Positions 7,775-17,373 of a stretch of DNA of 64,000 nt are shown in pieces. The notes under the pieces were generated by a model. It searched no databases. It was not told the origin of the DNA and worked only from the letters and a program-made list of their open reading frames with translations. Each line of letters starts with the position of its first letter. Positions within the stretch are counted from its first letter, which is position 1. The stretch comes from Sva-07 sp963698435 (GTDB lineage Bacteria > Actinomycetota > Acidimicrobiia > Acidimicrobiales > Ilumatobacteraceae): positions 186,001-250,000 of the forward strand of contig CAVOQV010000018.1 in NCBI GenBank assembly GCA_963698435.1. Direction: 5' to 3'. The position numbers and the translations under genes were made by a program.

Positions 7775-9985
7775 ATGAGCGACAACACCGACGCTTTGCA
7801 GGTCAACGACAGCGCACAGGGCTGTCCCGTCATGCACGGGCCGAACTCCGGTCACACCGCCGTCGGATCGACCGCCAACGAACACTGGTGGCCGAACCAA
7901 CTCAACTTGCGCATGCTGCACCAGCACGCGCCGGCATCCAGTCCGATGGACGACGACTTCGACTACGCCGAGGAGTTCGCCAGCCTCGACTACGACGCGC
8001 TCAAGGCCGACCTCACCGCCTTGATGACCGACTCGCAGGACTGGTGGCCCGCCGACTACGGCCACTACGGCCCATTGTTCATCCGCATGGCGTGGCACAG
8101 CGCCGGCACCTACCGCATCGAGGACGGGCGTGGCGGTGGCGGCAACGGCACCCAGCGCTTCGCCCCGCTCAACAGCTGGCCCGACAACGGCAACCTCGAC
8201 AAGGCCCGGATGCTGCTGCAACCGATCAAGCAGAAGTACGGCAACAAGATCTCGTGGGCCGACCTGATGCTGCTCGCCGGCAACGTGGCCATGGAGTCGA
8301 TGGGACTGAAGATGTTCGGCTTCGCCGGCGGCCGCGCCGACGTGTTCGCTCCCGAGGAGGACATCTACTGGGGTCCCGAGACCGAGTGGCTCGGCGACGA
8401 GCGGTACCACGGCGACCGCGAGCTCGAGAACCCGCTCGGCGCCGTCCAGATGGGTCTCATCTACGTCAACCCGGAGGGCCCGAACGGCAACCCCGACCCG
8501 TTGGCGTCGGCGCGTGACATCCGCGAGACGTTTGCCCGCATGGCGATGAACGACGAGGAGACCGTGGCGCTGATCGCAGGCGGTCACACGTTCGGCAAGG
8601 CGCACGGTGCGGGTGACCCCAACCTCGTCGGGCCCGAGCCCGAGGGCGCCCCGATCGAGCAGATGGGTCAGGGCTGGAAGAACAGTTTCGGCACCGGCAA
8701 GGGAGTCGACACCACCACCAGCGGCATCGAGGGTGCATGGACGCCGACGCCGACCACCTGGGACAACTCGTACTTCGACACGCTGTTCGGCTGGGAATGG
8801 GAGCTCACCGAGAGCCCCGCCGGCGCCAAGCAGTGGAAGGCATCGAACCCTGAGGCCCAGGACATCGTGCCCGATGCGCACGATCCGTCGCGCCGTCACG
8901 CCCCGATGATGACCACCGCCGACATGGCGCTGCGGATGGACCCCGTCTACGAGCCGATCTCGCGTCGTTTCCACGAGAACCCCGACGAGTTCGCCGACGC
9001 CTATGCCCGCGCGTGGTTCAAGCTGCTGCACCGTGACATGGGTCCGGTGTCGCGTTACCTCGGCCCCGAGGCTCCGACGGAAGTGCTGATCTGGCAGGAC
9101 CCGGTCCCGGCCGTCGACCACGAACTGATCGGCGACGCCGACATCGCCACGTTGAAGCAGACGATCCTCGACTCGGGACTCACCATCTCCGAGCTGGTGT
9201 CGACTGCGTGGGCATCCGCGTCGACGTACCGCGACAGCGACAAGCGCGGCGGCGCCAACGGTGCTCGCATCCGGCTCGCCCCGCAGAACGACTGGGAGGT
9301 CAACAACCCGCCGCAGCTGCGCCGGGTTCTGGCCAAGCTCGAGCAGATCAAGACCGGCTTCGCCAAGCCGGTCTCCCTCGCCGACCTGATCGTGCTCGGA
9401 GGCTGCGCGGCCGTCGAAGCCGCCGCCAAGGCTGCCGGTCACGACGTCACCGTTCCGTTCACGCCCGGTCGCACCGATGCCACCGAGGACATGACCGACG
9501 CCGACTCGTTCGCACCGCTCGAGCCGAAGGCGGATGCGTTCCGCAACTACCTCGGCAAGGCGCCTGCGCTGTCGGCGGAGGCGTTGATGGTCGACAAGGC
9601 CCAGCTGCTCACGCTCAGTGCGCCCGAGATGGCGGTGCTCGTCGGCGGCATGCGGGTACTCGGCACCAACGCCGACGGCTCCGACCGTGGCGTGTTCACG
9701 GAGCAGGTCGGATCGTTGACGAACGACTTCTTCGTCAACGTGCTCGACCTGTCGACCGAGTGGACACCGACGTCGGCGGACGCCGGCATCTTCGAGGGCC
9801 GCAGCCGGGCGACCGGCGAGGTCAGGTGGACCGGCACCCGTTGCGACCTGATCTTCGGCGCCAACTCGCAGCTGCGGGCGATCGCTGAGGTCTACGGATC
9901 GAGCGACAGCGGCGACAAGTTCGTCACCGACTTCGTCAAGGCGTGGACCAAGGTGATGAACCTCGATCGCTTCGACCTGCGCTGA
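7775..9985 (+). CDS. katG: Catalase-peroxidase KatG
   Basis: 736 residues, normal full length for the duplicated KatG fold. Distal haem pocket Arg104, Trp107, His108 in IRMAWHSAGTYR; Tyr230 and Met256 complete the Met-Tyr-Trp crosslink needed for catalase activity; proximal His271 in IAGGHTFGKAHG. The C-terminal half is the haem-free repeat. It removes hydrogen peroxide in the cytoplasm. AAGGAG 8 bases before the ATG fixes the start. Co-transcribed with furA by position; an N-terminal extension of about 60 residues before the core is usual for the family. Confidence 0.97.
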   Translation: MSDNTDALQVNDSAQGCPVMHGPNSGHTAVGSTANEHWWPNQLNLRMLHQHAPASSPMDDDFDYAEEFASLDYDALKADLTALMTDSQDWWPADYGHYGPLFIRMAWHSAGTYRIEDGRGGGGNGTQRFAPLNSWPDNGNLDKARMLLQPIKQKYGNKISWADLMLLAGNVAMESMGLKMFGFAGGRADVFAPEEDIYWGPETEWLGDERYHGDRELENPLGAVQMGLIYVNPEGPNGNPDPLASARDIRETFARMAMNDEETVALIAGGHTFGKAHGAGDPNLVGPEPEGAPIEQMGQGWKNSFGTGKGVDTTTSGIEGAWTPTPTTWDNSYFDTLFGWEWELTESPAGAKQWKASNPEAQDIVPDAHDPSRRHAPMMTTADMALRMDPVYEPISRRFHENPDEFADAYARAWFKLLHRDMGPVSRYLGPEAPTEVLIWQDPVPAVDHELIGDADIATLKQTILDSGLTISELVSTAWASASTYRDSDKRGGANGARIRLAPQNDWEVNNPPQLRRVLAKLEQIKTGFAKPVSLADLIVLGGCAAVEAAAKAAGHDVTVPFTPGRTDATEDMTDADSFAPLEPKADAFRNYLGKAPALSAEALMVDKAQLLTLSAPEMAVLVGGMRVLGTNADGSDRGVFTEQVGSLTNDFFVNVLDLSTEWTPTSADAGIFEGRSRATGEVRWTGTRCDLIFGANSQLRAIAEVYGSSDSGDKFVTDFVKAWTKVMNLDRFDLR

Positions 9986-10013
9986 CCCGAGTCGTCAGCC
10001 ACCTCGACAACCC

Positions 10014-10064
10014 GTTTGCGTGCAGATCTGGGTGGACCGCCCCACCCGGATCTGCACACAGACG
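10014..10064. repeat. Family B palindromic element after katG
   Basis: Stem of 16 bases (10020-10035 against 10042-10057, one mismatch) with a 6-base loop, starting 28 bases after the katG stop and ending at the converging gene. Similar elements follow the genes ending at 23702 and 30568, so this is a dispersed repeat that may double as a terminator. Confidence 0.7.
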
Positions 10065-10964
10065 TCAGAACATGGTGACGGTCGGGCGGATGTCGAGGTC
10101 GTCGATGGCAGCGTTCATCTCGTCGATCGTCAGTGGACGGTCGGCGCCGACCGCTGCGGTGATCAGCGCTTCGGTCAGATTGGTGCCGAAACTGCGGCCG
10201 TCGAAGCGCGGCGTCGTCGTGATCAGTTGCGACGCACCGGCCCGGTGCAGCCACTCGACGTTCTGCTCCGTCGTCGTGTTGGTGAGGACGGTCTTGCCCG
10301 AGAGATCGTCGGGTGCGTGTTTGCCGATGTAGAGGAAGTCGCCGCAGATCAAGTCGGACTGCTCGAAGTGTTTCGTGAACTTGGGGTCGCGGACGGTCTG
10401 GTTCTCGCCGGTCGGATACAACCACTTCAGAGGAAGCCGCCCGGCCACCGGCACGAGCATGTGTGCCATTCGTTTCACCTGGCCGAGGGTGTGGAGTGCG
10501 AGGGGCACGCCGAAGCTGAACATCAGGTCGCCGTACACGACCGAGTCGCTCACCTCGCCGACCGCGAGCGCCATCCCCCAACGGTCGAGGGCGATGTTGA
10601 GGAACGCCTGCTCGAAGCGCGCCGCCGGGTCGAGGTCCGGTCCCGCGAGTTCGAAGACCCGTCGCTCGAGCGTCAGCTTCAGGCCGGCACCGTCGACGAG
10701 CGGGGTCGTCGTGACGCCCTCGACGAGTTGGTCGGTCGATCGGAACTTCAACACCTCGCCATCGACGTGGAAGGCGATCTCGGTGCCGCCGACCGACAGC
10801 ACGTCGACCTTGCCGTCGAGTTCACGCATGAGGCGGTTGAATGCCGCGAGGTCGCCGTCGACCCCTCGTCGCTCCGCCCGGATCTCCACACCTCCGAGTT
10901 CGACGAGCACCGACTTGTCGCGCGTCGAACTCCCGAGTGACACCGATACGACGTGTTTCGTCAT
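10065..10964 (-). CDS. Quinate 5-dehydrogenase-like protein
   Basis: 299 residues from ATG at 10964 (MTKHVVSVSLGSS); an upstream ATG at 10982 is possible. Opening SVSLGSSTRDKSV, the mid-protein GDLMFSFGVPLAL, the KWLYPTGENQ block and the ending TTTPRFDGRSFGTNLTEA match a family seen in Deinococcus-Thermus and actinobacteria that databases label quinate 5-dehydrogenase. That name rests on weak evidence; I see no classic nucleotide-binding GxGxxG motif. Cytoplasmic. It converges on katG and shares no operon with its neighbours. Confidence 0.7.
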   Translation of the reverse strand: MTKHVVSVSLGSSTRDKSVLVELGGVEIRAERRGVDGDLAAFNRLMRELDGKVDVLSVGGTEIAFHVDGEVLKFRSTDQLVEGVTTTPLVDGAGLKLTLERRVFELAGPDLDPAARFEQAFLNIALDRWGMALAVGEVSDSVVYGDLMFSFGVPLALHTLGQVKRMAHMLVPVAGRLPLKWLYPTGENQTVRDPKFTKHFEQSDLICGDFLYIGKHAPDDLSGKTVLTNTTTEQNVEWLHRAGASQLITTTPRFDGRSFGTNLTEALITAAVGADRPLTIDEMNAAIDDLDIRPTVTMF

Positions 10965-11088
10965 GGCTCGTACCCCCGCCACAGCATGGCATGGCGGTGA
11001 CTCTGGACCGATCCGACCTGCGCCGTGTCAGCCGGGCTCGCCGCAGGAGTCCGACCCAAGCTGCACCTCGTGACGCAATACTGCGGTC

Positions 11089-12477
11089 ATGGCCCAGCAC
11101 GACACCGAGCGGATCATCGCCGCCGACCAACGGCACCTGCTCCACCCGTATCAGATCTTCGACACGTACCTGACCGATCCGGTCCTCCCGATCGCCGACG
11201 GCGTCGGAGCGCGGCTCCTCGACACGAACGGCACCGAGTACATCGATGCCGTCGGCGGGATGTGGTGCACGAACATCGGGCTCGGTCGCCACGAAATGGC
11301 CGATGCGATCGCCGACCAGGTCCGCCAACTGGCCTATGCGAACCCGTTCGCAGACATGACCAACGTGCCCGCCGTCGACCTTGCCGAGAAGCTGGCCGAA
11401 CTGGCTCCAGGCTCGCTGAACCACGTGTTCTTCACCTGCGGCGGATCGACCGCCGTCGACTCCGCATTCCGGCTCATCCAGTTCTACTGGGCCGCCAAGG
11501 GGCAGCCGGAGCGCCGGCACATCCTGAGTCGGGTCGACGCCTACCACGGCACGACCTACGCCTCGGCTTCGATCGGAGGCAAGCCGGGCGACAAGCCACC
11601 GGGGTTCGACTTCATGACCGACACGATCCACCACCTCGGCTCGCCGAACCACTACCGGTACGCCAACGGCAGGACCGAGCAGGAGTTCGCCGACGACCTC
11701 ATCGCCGAACTCGAGGCGCAGGTCTCCGAACTGGGCGGCCCACAGCACGTCGCTGCCATGTTCGCCGAGCCGCTGATGGGATCGGGTGGGGTGATCGTCC
11801 CGCCGGCTGACTACCTGCAGCGGGCGTGGCGGTTCTGCAAGGACAACGACATCCTGTTCGTCGCTGACGAAGTGGTCACCGGATTCGGTCGCCTGGGGGA
11901 GTGGTTCGTGTCGGACACGATCTTCGGGATCCAGCCGGACATGATCACCTCGGCCAAGGGGCTCACCTCCGGCTATCTCCCGCTCGGTGCCCTGATCTTC
12001 AGTGACGAGGTCTTCGACGTGATCGCCGAGGAGGGCCACGGTCGTTACTTCGCTGTGGGGTACACCTACTCGGGCCATCCCGTGTCGTGCGCCGCAGCGC
12101 TCAAGAACATCGAGATCATCGAACGGGAAGGCCTGCTCGATCACGTCAAGGACGTCGGCCCGTACTTCATGGAGCAGCTCCGGACGCTCGCCGATCTCCC
12201 CATGGTGGGCGACGTGCGTGGCTCGCATCTGATGGCGTGCGTCGAGTTCGTCGCCGACGCCGCGACGAAGCGGAACTACCCGGAGGAGTTGAACATCGGC
12301 AAGTGGGTGGCCAACGAGGCCGATGCCCTCGGCCTGATCGTCCGTCCGATGGACAATCTCAACGTGATGTCCCCACCGCTCGTCATCACCCGCGACGACG
12401 TCGACACGATCGTCGCCAAGCTCGGCGACGCCATCGTCGCGACTCGCGCCAAGCTGGAGGCCGCCGGCCACCACTGA
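11089..12477 (+). CDS. Class III aminotransferase (omega-amino acid:pyruvate type)
   Basis: 462 residues, usual family length. PLP enzyme of fold type I: GGSTAVDSAFRL phosphate-binding turn, the Asp of VADEVVTGFGRLG that contacts the PLP ring nitrogen, and the Schiff-base Lys in TSAKGLTSGYLPLGA. Likely transfers an amino group from a terminal amine or beta/omega amino acid to pyruvate; the precise donor cannot be read from sequence. Begins 100+ bp from the divergent quinate-dehydrogenase-like gene, with which it may share a promoter region. Confidence 0.9.
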   Translation: MAQHDTERIIAADQRHLLHPYQIFDTYLTDPVLPIADGVGARLLDTNGTEYIDAVGGMWCTNIGLGRHEMADAIADQVRQLAYANPFADMTNVPAVDLAEKLAELAPGSLNHVFFTCGGSTAVDSAFRLIQFYWAAKGQPERRHILSRVDAYHGTTYASASIGGKPGDKPPGFDFMTDTIHHLGSPNHYRYANGRTEQEFADDLIAELEAQVSELGGPQHVAAMFAEPLMGSGGVIVPPADYLQRAWRFCKDNDILFVADEVVTGFGRLGEWFVSDTIFGIQPDMITSAKGLTSGYLPLGALIFSDEVFDVIAEEGHGRYFAVGYTYSGHPVSCAAALKNIEIIEREGLLDHVKDVGPYFMEQLRTLADLPMVGDVRGSHLMACVEFVADAATKRNYPEELNIGKWVANEADALGLIVRPMDNLNVMSPPLVITRDDVDTIVAKLGDAIVATRAKLEAAGHH

Positions 12478-12497
12478 GCGGAGATGGGCGGCGACGG

Positions 12498-12890
12498 TCA
12501 GGTGGCAGCGAGAGCCGTCAGCGCATCACCGATCAGACGCCGGGCCTCGGCAGCGATCGGCGCCAACTCGTCGCGGCTGGTCATCGACACCATGAGACCG
12601 GGGTCGAGCGCGTCGACGTGCACGGTTCCTTCGACCTCGTGGACGACGACGTTGCACGGCAGGAGGGCTCCGACCTGCGGCTCGACATCGAGGGCAGCAC
12701 CGGCCAGCTTCGGATTGCAGGCCCCGAGGATGACGTAGCGGTCGATCTCCTTGTCGATCTTCGACCGCAGCGTGTGTTGCATGTCGATCTCGGTCAGCAC
12801 GCCGAACCCGTGGTCGGCGAGTGCCGACTTGGTCGCGGCGAGCACCTCGTCGAACGGTCTGTTGATGACCACGGTCTCTTCGAACACCAT
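12498..12890 (-). CDS. DUF302 family protein
   Basis: 130 residues from ATG at 12890 (GAAAGG upstream). Single DUF302 domain: ALADHGFGVLTEIDMQHTL, then RYVILGACNPKLA and the LLPCNVVVHE strand with one Cys. The family binds small ligands or metal in some structures, but its reaction is unknown. Cytoplasmic, no signal peptide. Divergent from the enoyl-CoA hydratase gene. Confidence 0.88.
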   Translation of the reverse strand: MVFEETVVINRPFDEVLAATKSALADHGFGVLTEIDMQHTLRSKIDKEIDRYVILGACNPKLAGAALDVEPQVGALLPCNVVVHEVEGTVHVDALDPGLMVSMTSRDELAPIAAEARRLIGDALTALAAT

Positions 12891-13051
12891 GTGTTGCTGC
12901 CTTTCGTGTGATGATCGGTTCGTGTCGAGCGTGCCGCCGCGTGTCATCGCTCGACCAGAGCCGGAGGTCCTCTCGTGCCTCGAAGGAGACCCAACATGCG
13001 ACGATCGGGCAACATGAATCGAGCGACATCAATCGAGCACGGGAGTGCACC

Positions 13052-13891
13052 ATGACGAAGATCGACACCGGGACCGACGACCTACTGGGCAGGATCGACG
13101 GGCACGTCGCCGTGCTGTCGTTCAATCGTCCCGAGAGGCGCAATGCACTGTCGGCCTCGATGTACGACGGCTTCGGATCGGCGCTGCCGCAGATCGAGCG
13201 CGACCCGTCCGTCCGGGTGCTGATGGTGACCGGTGAGGGCGGAGCGTTCTGTGCCGGCGGCGACGTGAAGGGGATGCACGAGAACAACACGACCGGCGGC
13301 TCGGCTGAGGCCGGCTCCGGTGCGACGTCGCTCGAAGATCGCGTGGCCTGGTTGCGCTCGCGTCAGGCGCTGGTCAGTCTGGCGCTCCGCCAGTTGCCGA
13401 TGCCGGTCGTCGCGGCGCTCCCCGGCGCTGCTGCGGGTGCCGGACTGTCGATGGCACTCGCTGCCGACCTCCGCATCGCCGCCGAGCGAGCGGTCGTGGT
13501 GACCGCGTTCGCCAACGTCGGCGCCAGCGGTGACTTCGGTACGTCGTGGTTCCTGCCGCGCCTCGTCGGCGAGGCCAAGGCGAAGGAGTTGATGTTCAGG
13601 TCACCGAGGCTCACCGCGGCCGAGGCGGCCGAGCTGGGGCTCGTCAATCGCGTCCTCCCCGACGACGGGTTCGCCGAGGCGGCGCTTGCGTTCTGTCACG
13701 ATCTCGCACGTCGGGCTCCGATCGCGCTGCGCTACATGAAGGAGAACGTCAACCGGGCGTTCGGGTCCACCCTGTCCGAGGCGCTCGACGCCGAGGCGTC
13801 GGCGATGGTGCGAACCATGGGAACCACCGATCATCGCGAGGCAGCGGCGGCGTTCGTCGAGAAGCGCCCGCCCGAGTTCGTTGGCCGCTGA
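13052..13891 (+). CDS. Enoyl-CoA hydratase/isomerase family protein
   Basis: 279 residues; ATG at 13052 follows GGGAG by 6 bases. Crotonase fold: FNRPERRNALSASM near the start, oxyanion-hole segment GGAFCAGGDVKGMHE, and the second oxyanion segment PGAAAGAGLSMALAADLRIA. At the catalytic Glu position of true hydratases the sequence reads FANVGASGDFGTSW, so the activity could be isomerase or another crotonase reaction. Likely acts on fatty or amino-acid-derived acyl-CoA. Confidence 0.9.
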   Translation: MTKIDTGTDDLLGRIDGHVAVLSFNRPERRNALSASMYDGFGSALPQIERDPSVRVLMVTGEGGAFCAGGDVKGMHENNTTGGSAEAGSGATSLEDRVAWLRSRQALVSLALRQLPMPVVAALPGAAAGAGLSMALAADLRIAAERAVVVTAFANVGASGDFGTSWFLPRLVGEAKAKELMFRSPRLTAAEAAELGLVNRVLPDDGFAEAALAFCHDLARRAPIALRYMKENVNRAFGSTLSEALDAEASAMVRTMGTTDHREAAAAFVEKRPPEFVGR

Positions 13892-13912
13892 GGCTCCGCG
13901 TCGGCGGCGGCC

Positions 13913-15292
13913 TCAGATCCCGCTCGGATAGGTCTCCGGGGGTTCGAGCGGATCCCACGCCGCGATGTCATCGAGCGGTTGCAGCGCCGAGGTCCGGTCG
14001 AGATGGACGACGACGTCGAACTGCTGGTCGAGGCGAGCGGGAAAGTAGTGGCTGGCCCGCTCGGTCTCGGGCCGGTAGATCACGCCGATCGCTCGCTCCA
14101 ACCGCGGTGTCTCGAGCACGCTGGCCGCGCCGCCGTTGGACATCGGCATCCAGAATCGAGCGGGGCTGAGCCCGTCGAGGACCAGCTCGTGCAGCAGGTG
14201 CTCGTAGCTCTCCGGCAGTGCTGCGCGAACGGTGCGACGCCGTGCGGGGCGTCCCCAATCGGTTGCTGCGGTCACCTCGCCGTCGTAGGTGGTCAGACCG
14301 ATGAGCGCCACGGCGTGCTTGCCGTACCGTTGGCGTGCCAGCTGCCCGACGTTGAGTTCGCCGCGTGCGCTCATCGCCGTGGCCCGCGCGTCGCCGATGT
14401 GCGAGTTGTGCTCCCACACCACCACCTTGGTGTGACCACCTCGGCGGTCGAAGTGGTCGAGCAGTGCATCGAGCGTTGCCGCCATGTGCCGGTCCCGCAG
14501 GTTCCACGACGAGACGTCGGCGCGGTACATCTGCTGGTAGTACTCCTCGGCGTCGCGGACGACCACCGCGTTCTGCTCGGCCGAGAACAGCTCGTCCTCT
14601 TCGATCCACCCGTCGCGCTCCAGGTACGCCGACGCACGACGCCGAAGCTCCACGAGTTGGGTGACCACCTCGGACTCGCACGGCACGGCGCGCTCGTGGG
14701 CCAGTGCGAACCCGTACGCCTGGCCTTCGGCGCCGACGTGGTCGAAACACGAGTACCGGTCGCGCGCCCGACGCGCCTCGCCGGGGTCGACACGGTCGAG
14801 ATAGGCGACCACGGCGTCCATCGATGCTCGGAGGCTGTAGAGATCGAGGCCCTGGAATCGCACCTTGCGCCGGGGGTCCCGAAGTCGGTCGTTGTGGTCA
14901 CGGAGCCATCCGATGAAGTGTTCGACCTCGGTGTTGCGCCACATCCAGGTCGGGAACCGGCGGAAGTCGCTCAATGCCTCGCCCACGGTGACGTCGTCGG
15001 AGCTGGCCATCACGAAGCGGTTGACGCGGTCGGCGTCGGGCCAGTCGGCCTCGACCGCCACCACCGTGAACCCGTGCTCCTCGATCAGTCGCTGGGTGAT
15101 CCGGGCGCGCTCGCGGTAGAAGTCCTCGGACCCGTGGGACGCTTCCCCGATCAGGACGACGCGGCGATCGGCGATGAGGTCGATCAACTCGTCGTAGTCG
15201 TCGTCGCGTCCCTCGATCGGTCGGGCGGCCCGGCCGAGGTCCGCCAGCGACGCGCGGCTCGCCGTGCGATAGAGATCGGGGATCGAGGTCAC
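13913..15292 (-). CDS. Erythromycin-esterase-like protein
   Basis: 459 residues, EreA/ChaN-like fold. Key blocks: LIGEASHGSEDFYRERARI with the catalytic-type His, VAVEADWPDADRVNRF, and VVWEHNSHIGDARAT. GTG start overlaps the upstream gene's stop by 4 bp (AAGGAG 7-8 bases ahead), so it is translated with the phosphoribosyltransferase/hydrolase fusion. In M. tuberculosis a protein of the DosR dormancy regulon (Rv2030c) joins a phosphoribosyltransferase and an erythromycin-esterase-like domain in one chain; here the same parts are neighbouring genes. True substrate unknown; antibiotic esterase activity is not implied. Confidence 0.88.
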   Translation of the reverse strand: MTSIPDLYRTASRASLADLGRAARPIEGRDDDYDELIDLIADRRVVLIGEASHGSEDFYRERARITQRLIEEHGFTVVAVEADWPDADRVNRFVMASSDDVTVGEALSDFRRFPTWMWRNTEVEHFIGWLRDHNDRLRDPRRKVRFQGLDLYSLRASMDAVVAYLDRVDPGEARRARDRYSCFDHVGAEGQAYGFALAHERAVPCESEVVTQLVELRRRASAYLERDGWIEEDELFSAEQNAVVVRDAEEYYQQMYRADVSSWNLRDRHMAATLDALLDHFDRRGGHTKVVVWEHNSHIGDARATAMSARGELNVGQLARQRYGKHAVALIGLTTYDGEVTAATDWGRPARRRTVRAALPESYEHLLHELVLDGLSPARFWMPMSNGGAASVLETPRLERAIGVIYRPETERASHYFPARLDQQFDVVVHLDRTSALQPLDDIAAWDPLEPPETYPSGI

Positions 15293-16626
15293 CGGTCACT
15301 CCTTCCGGCGTTGCGGCAGTGGCCGACGAACCAGTCGGCCGCGAGCGAGGCGACCGCTTCGAGCGTCCCTGGCTCCTCGAAGAGGTGGGTGGCGCCGGGT
15401 ACGACCGTGAGCTCGTGTTCGCAACGCAGCTGCCGGGCCGCATCCCGGTTGAGTGCGAGCACGGTGGCGTCGTCGCCCCCGACGATCAGCAGCGTCGGAG
15501 CGGTGACGAGGCCGAGGCGGTCGCCCGCCAGGTCCGGTCGTCCACCTCGGCTGACGATCGCGGCGACCTGACGTGATCGATCGCTCGCGGCGACCAGTGC
15601 GGCTGCGGCACCCGTGCTCGCACCGAACAGTCCGACCGGCAGATCGGCGGTGGCATGCTCGCCACGCACCCAGTCGGTGGCGAGCACGAGCCGGGACGCG
15701 AGAAGGCCGATGTCGAACACGTTGCGGCGATCCTTCGCCTCGGCATCGGTGAGCAGGTCGAAGGTGAGCGTCGCCAGGCCGGCGGCATTGAGCTGATCGG
15801 CCACGAACCGGTTTCTCGGGCTGTGACGGCTGCTGCCGCTGCCATGCGCGAACACGACGGTACCGACCGCATCCCCGGGGACGGTCAGGTGGCCCGGCAG
15901 CGCCCACCCGCCGACGTCGACGTCCACTTCTCTGTCGACACCGACGGCGGCATCTGACGGTGCCTGCCCTGTACCCGTCGCACGGCGGCGATGTGCTCGT
16001 TCGAGCAGGTCGACGACCGTCTGATCGTCGACCTGCCTGAAGTCCTCGTACCACTCGCCCACCGAGCGCAGCCATGATGGCTGCTCGACGCAGATGATCT
16101 CGTCGGCGTCCTCCGACAGCGCCTTCACGGAGTCCGGGGCAGCGACGGGCACCGCCAACACGACCCGCGCAGCACCGTGCGCTCGAGCGACATGGCAGGC
16201 GGCGCGGGCTGTCGAACCGGTGGCGATTCCGTCGTCGACGAGCACCGCGGTGCGACCCGAGAGGTCGACGCGCGGTGTGGCCCCGCGGAACTCGTCGGCG
16301 CGCCGCTGCAACTCCTGGCGCTCGCGTCGTTCCACCCGGACGAAGTCGGCCTCCGAGGCCCCGACGAGGCGGACGATCTCCTGGTTGACGACGCGGACGC
16401 CGTCTTCGCCGATCGCCCCCATCGCCAGCTCGGGCTGACCCGGCACACCGACCTTGCGCACGACGATCACGTCGAGGGGTGCGTCGAGCGCCTGGGCGAT
16501 CTCGAACGCGACCGGGACGCCCCCACGTGGCAGCCCGAGCACGACGACATCGTCACGACGCAGGTGCTCGAGGCGCGCAGCAAGCGCCGCGCCTGCCTCC
16601 GCCCGGTTTCGGAACACCCTGACCAT
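15289..16626 (-). CDS. Phosphoribosyltransferase-alpha/beta hydrolase fusion
   Basis: 445 residues from ATG at 16626, chosen because GGAGG lies 6 bases upstream; an in-frame GTG at 16650 would add 8 residues. Residues 1 to about 205 are a type I phosphoribosyltransferase with the PRPP loop VLVDDGIATGSTA and PRGGVPVAFEIA. Residues about 230-445 are a dienelactone-hydrolase-like domain with the nucleophile motif GLFGASTGAAAAL, a late Asp (VGGDDATV) and His (PGATHLFEEPG). Function unknown; the fusion recurs in actinobacteria near stress genes. Coupled to the erythromycin-esterase-like gene. Confidence 0.9.
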   Translation of the reverse strand: MVRVFRNRAEAGAALAARLEHLRRDDVVVLGLPRGGVPVAFEIAQALDAPLDVIVVRKVGVPGQPELAMGAIGEDGVRVVNQEIVRLVGASEADFVRVERRERQELQRRADEFRGATPRVDLSGRTAVLVDDGIATGSTARAACHVARAHGAARVVLAVPVAAPDSVKALSEDADEIICVEQPSWLRSVGEWYEDFRQVDDQTVVDLLERAHRRRATGTGQAPSDAAVGVDREVDVDVGGWALPGHLTVPGDAVGTVVFAHGSGSSRHSPRNRFVADQLNAAGLATLTFDLLTDAEAKDRRNVFDIGLLASRLVLATDWVRGEHATADLPVGLFGASTGAAAALVAASDRSRQVAAIVSRGGRPDLAGDRLGLVTAPTLLIVGGDDATVLALNRDAARQLRCEHELTVVPGATHLFEEPGTLEAVASLAADWFVGHCRNAGRSDR

Positions 16627-16743
16627 GGGCACCTCCGCGACCTCGTTCACCGATCAGGTGATTTCCGGATGTCGCGAGGATCTCGCAACGGCTGGCCGCG
16701 CGCCAGAGCCGAACGTCACCGTTGAGGCACGCTCGTGCTCTTG

Positions 16744-17358
16744 TCAGCCGCTGTGTGACAGCGGGGAGAGCACGGCGACGAGGAAGTCCGACGTCGCGGT
16801 GAACGGCCGCAGGTCCCACGTGGACAATCGCAGCTCGGCCACGAGGCCGACCTCGTCGACATCGGCGAAGAACTCGGCGAACGGATAGTGACCGCCCGAG
16901 CCGAAGCCGGTGACGATGCGGCCGTCGTCGTTCAGCACGGCGGCGAGGTGCTCGAGCACCTCTCGTCGGGTGCGGGGGTCGAGGAAGCCCATCACGTTGC
17001 CCGCGGAGACGACCACGTCGAAGCCCGGCTCGACGCCCAGACCGGGCAGGTCGAGTTCGGCGAGGTCGCCGACCAGCCAGTGTGGCCCTGGATGGTCGTG
17101 CTGCGCTGCCGCGATCAACACAGGGTCGAGGTCGATGCCCACGACGTCGTGGCCGAGTTCGGCGAGCCGGCCGCCGAGCCGGCCGGGGCCGCACCCGGCG
17201 TCGAGGATCCGCGCCCGACGCACCACCATCGCATCGACGAAGCGCGCTTCGCCGTGCAGGTCGACTCCGTCGGCCGCCATGGCGCGGAAGCGCTCGACGT
17301 ACCGGTCGGAGTGGTCCGGGTCCTCCGCGAGCTTCTCGAGCCAACGATTCGCGGTCAC
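16744..17358 (-). CDS. SAM-dependent methyltransferase
   Basis: 204 residues, class I Rossmann methyltransferase. Motif I is ILDAGCGPGRLGGRLAE, the acidic residue binding the SAM ribose is in VVGIDLDP, and motif IV is GFDVVVSAGNVM. GTG start with GGGAG upstream. It begins 15 bp after the stop of the tandem SnoaL-like gene in the same direction, so the two probably form an operon. Substrate unknown. Confidence 0.85.
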   Translation of the reverse strand: MTANRWLEKLAEDPDHSDRYVERFRAMAADGVDLHGEARFVDAMVVRRARILDAGCGPGRLGGRLAELGHDVVGIDLDPVLIAAAQHDHPGPHWLVGDLAELDLPGLGVEPGFDVVVSAGNVMGFLDPRTRREVLEHLAAVLNDDGRIVTGFGSGGHYPFAEFFADVDEVGLVAELRLSTWDLRPFTATSDFLVAVLSPLSHSG

Positions 17359-17373
17359 GCCACGCAGTCTCCC

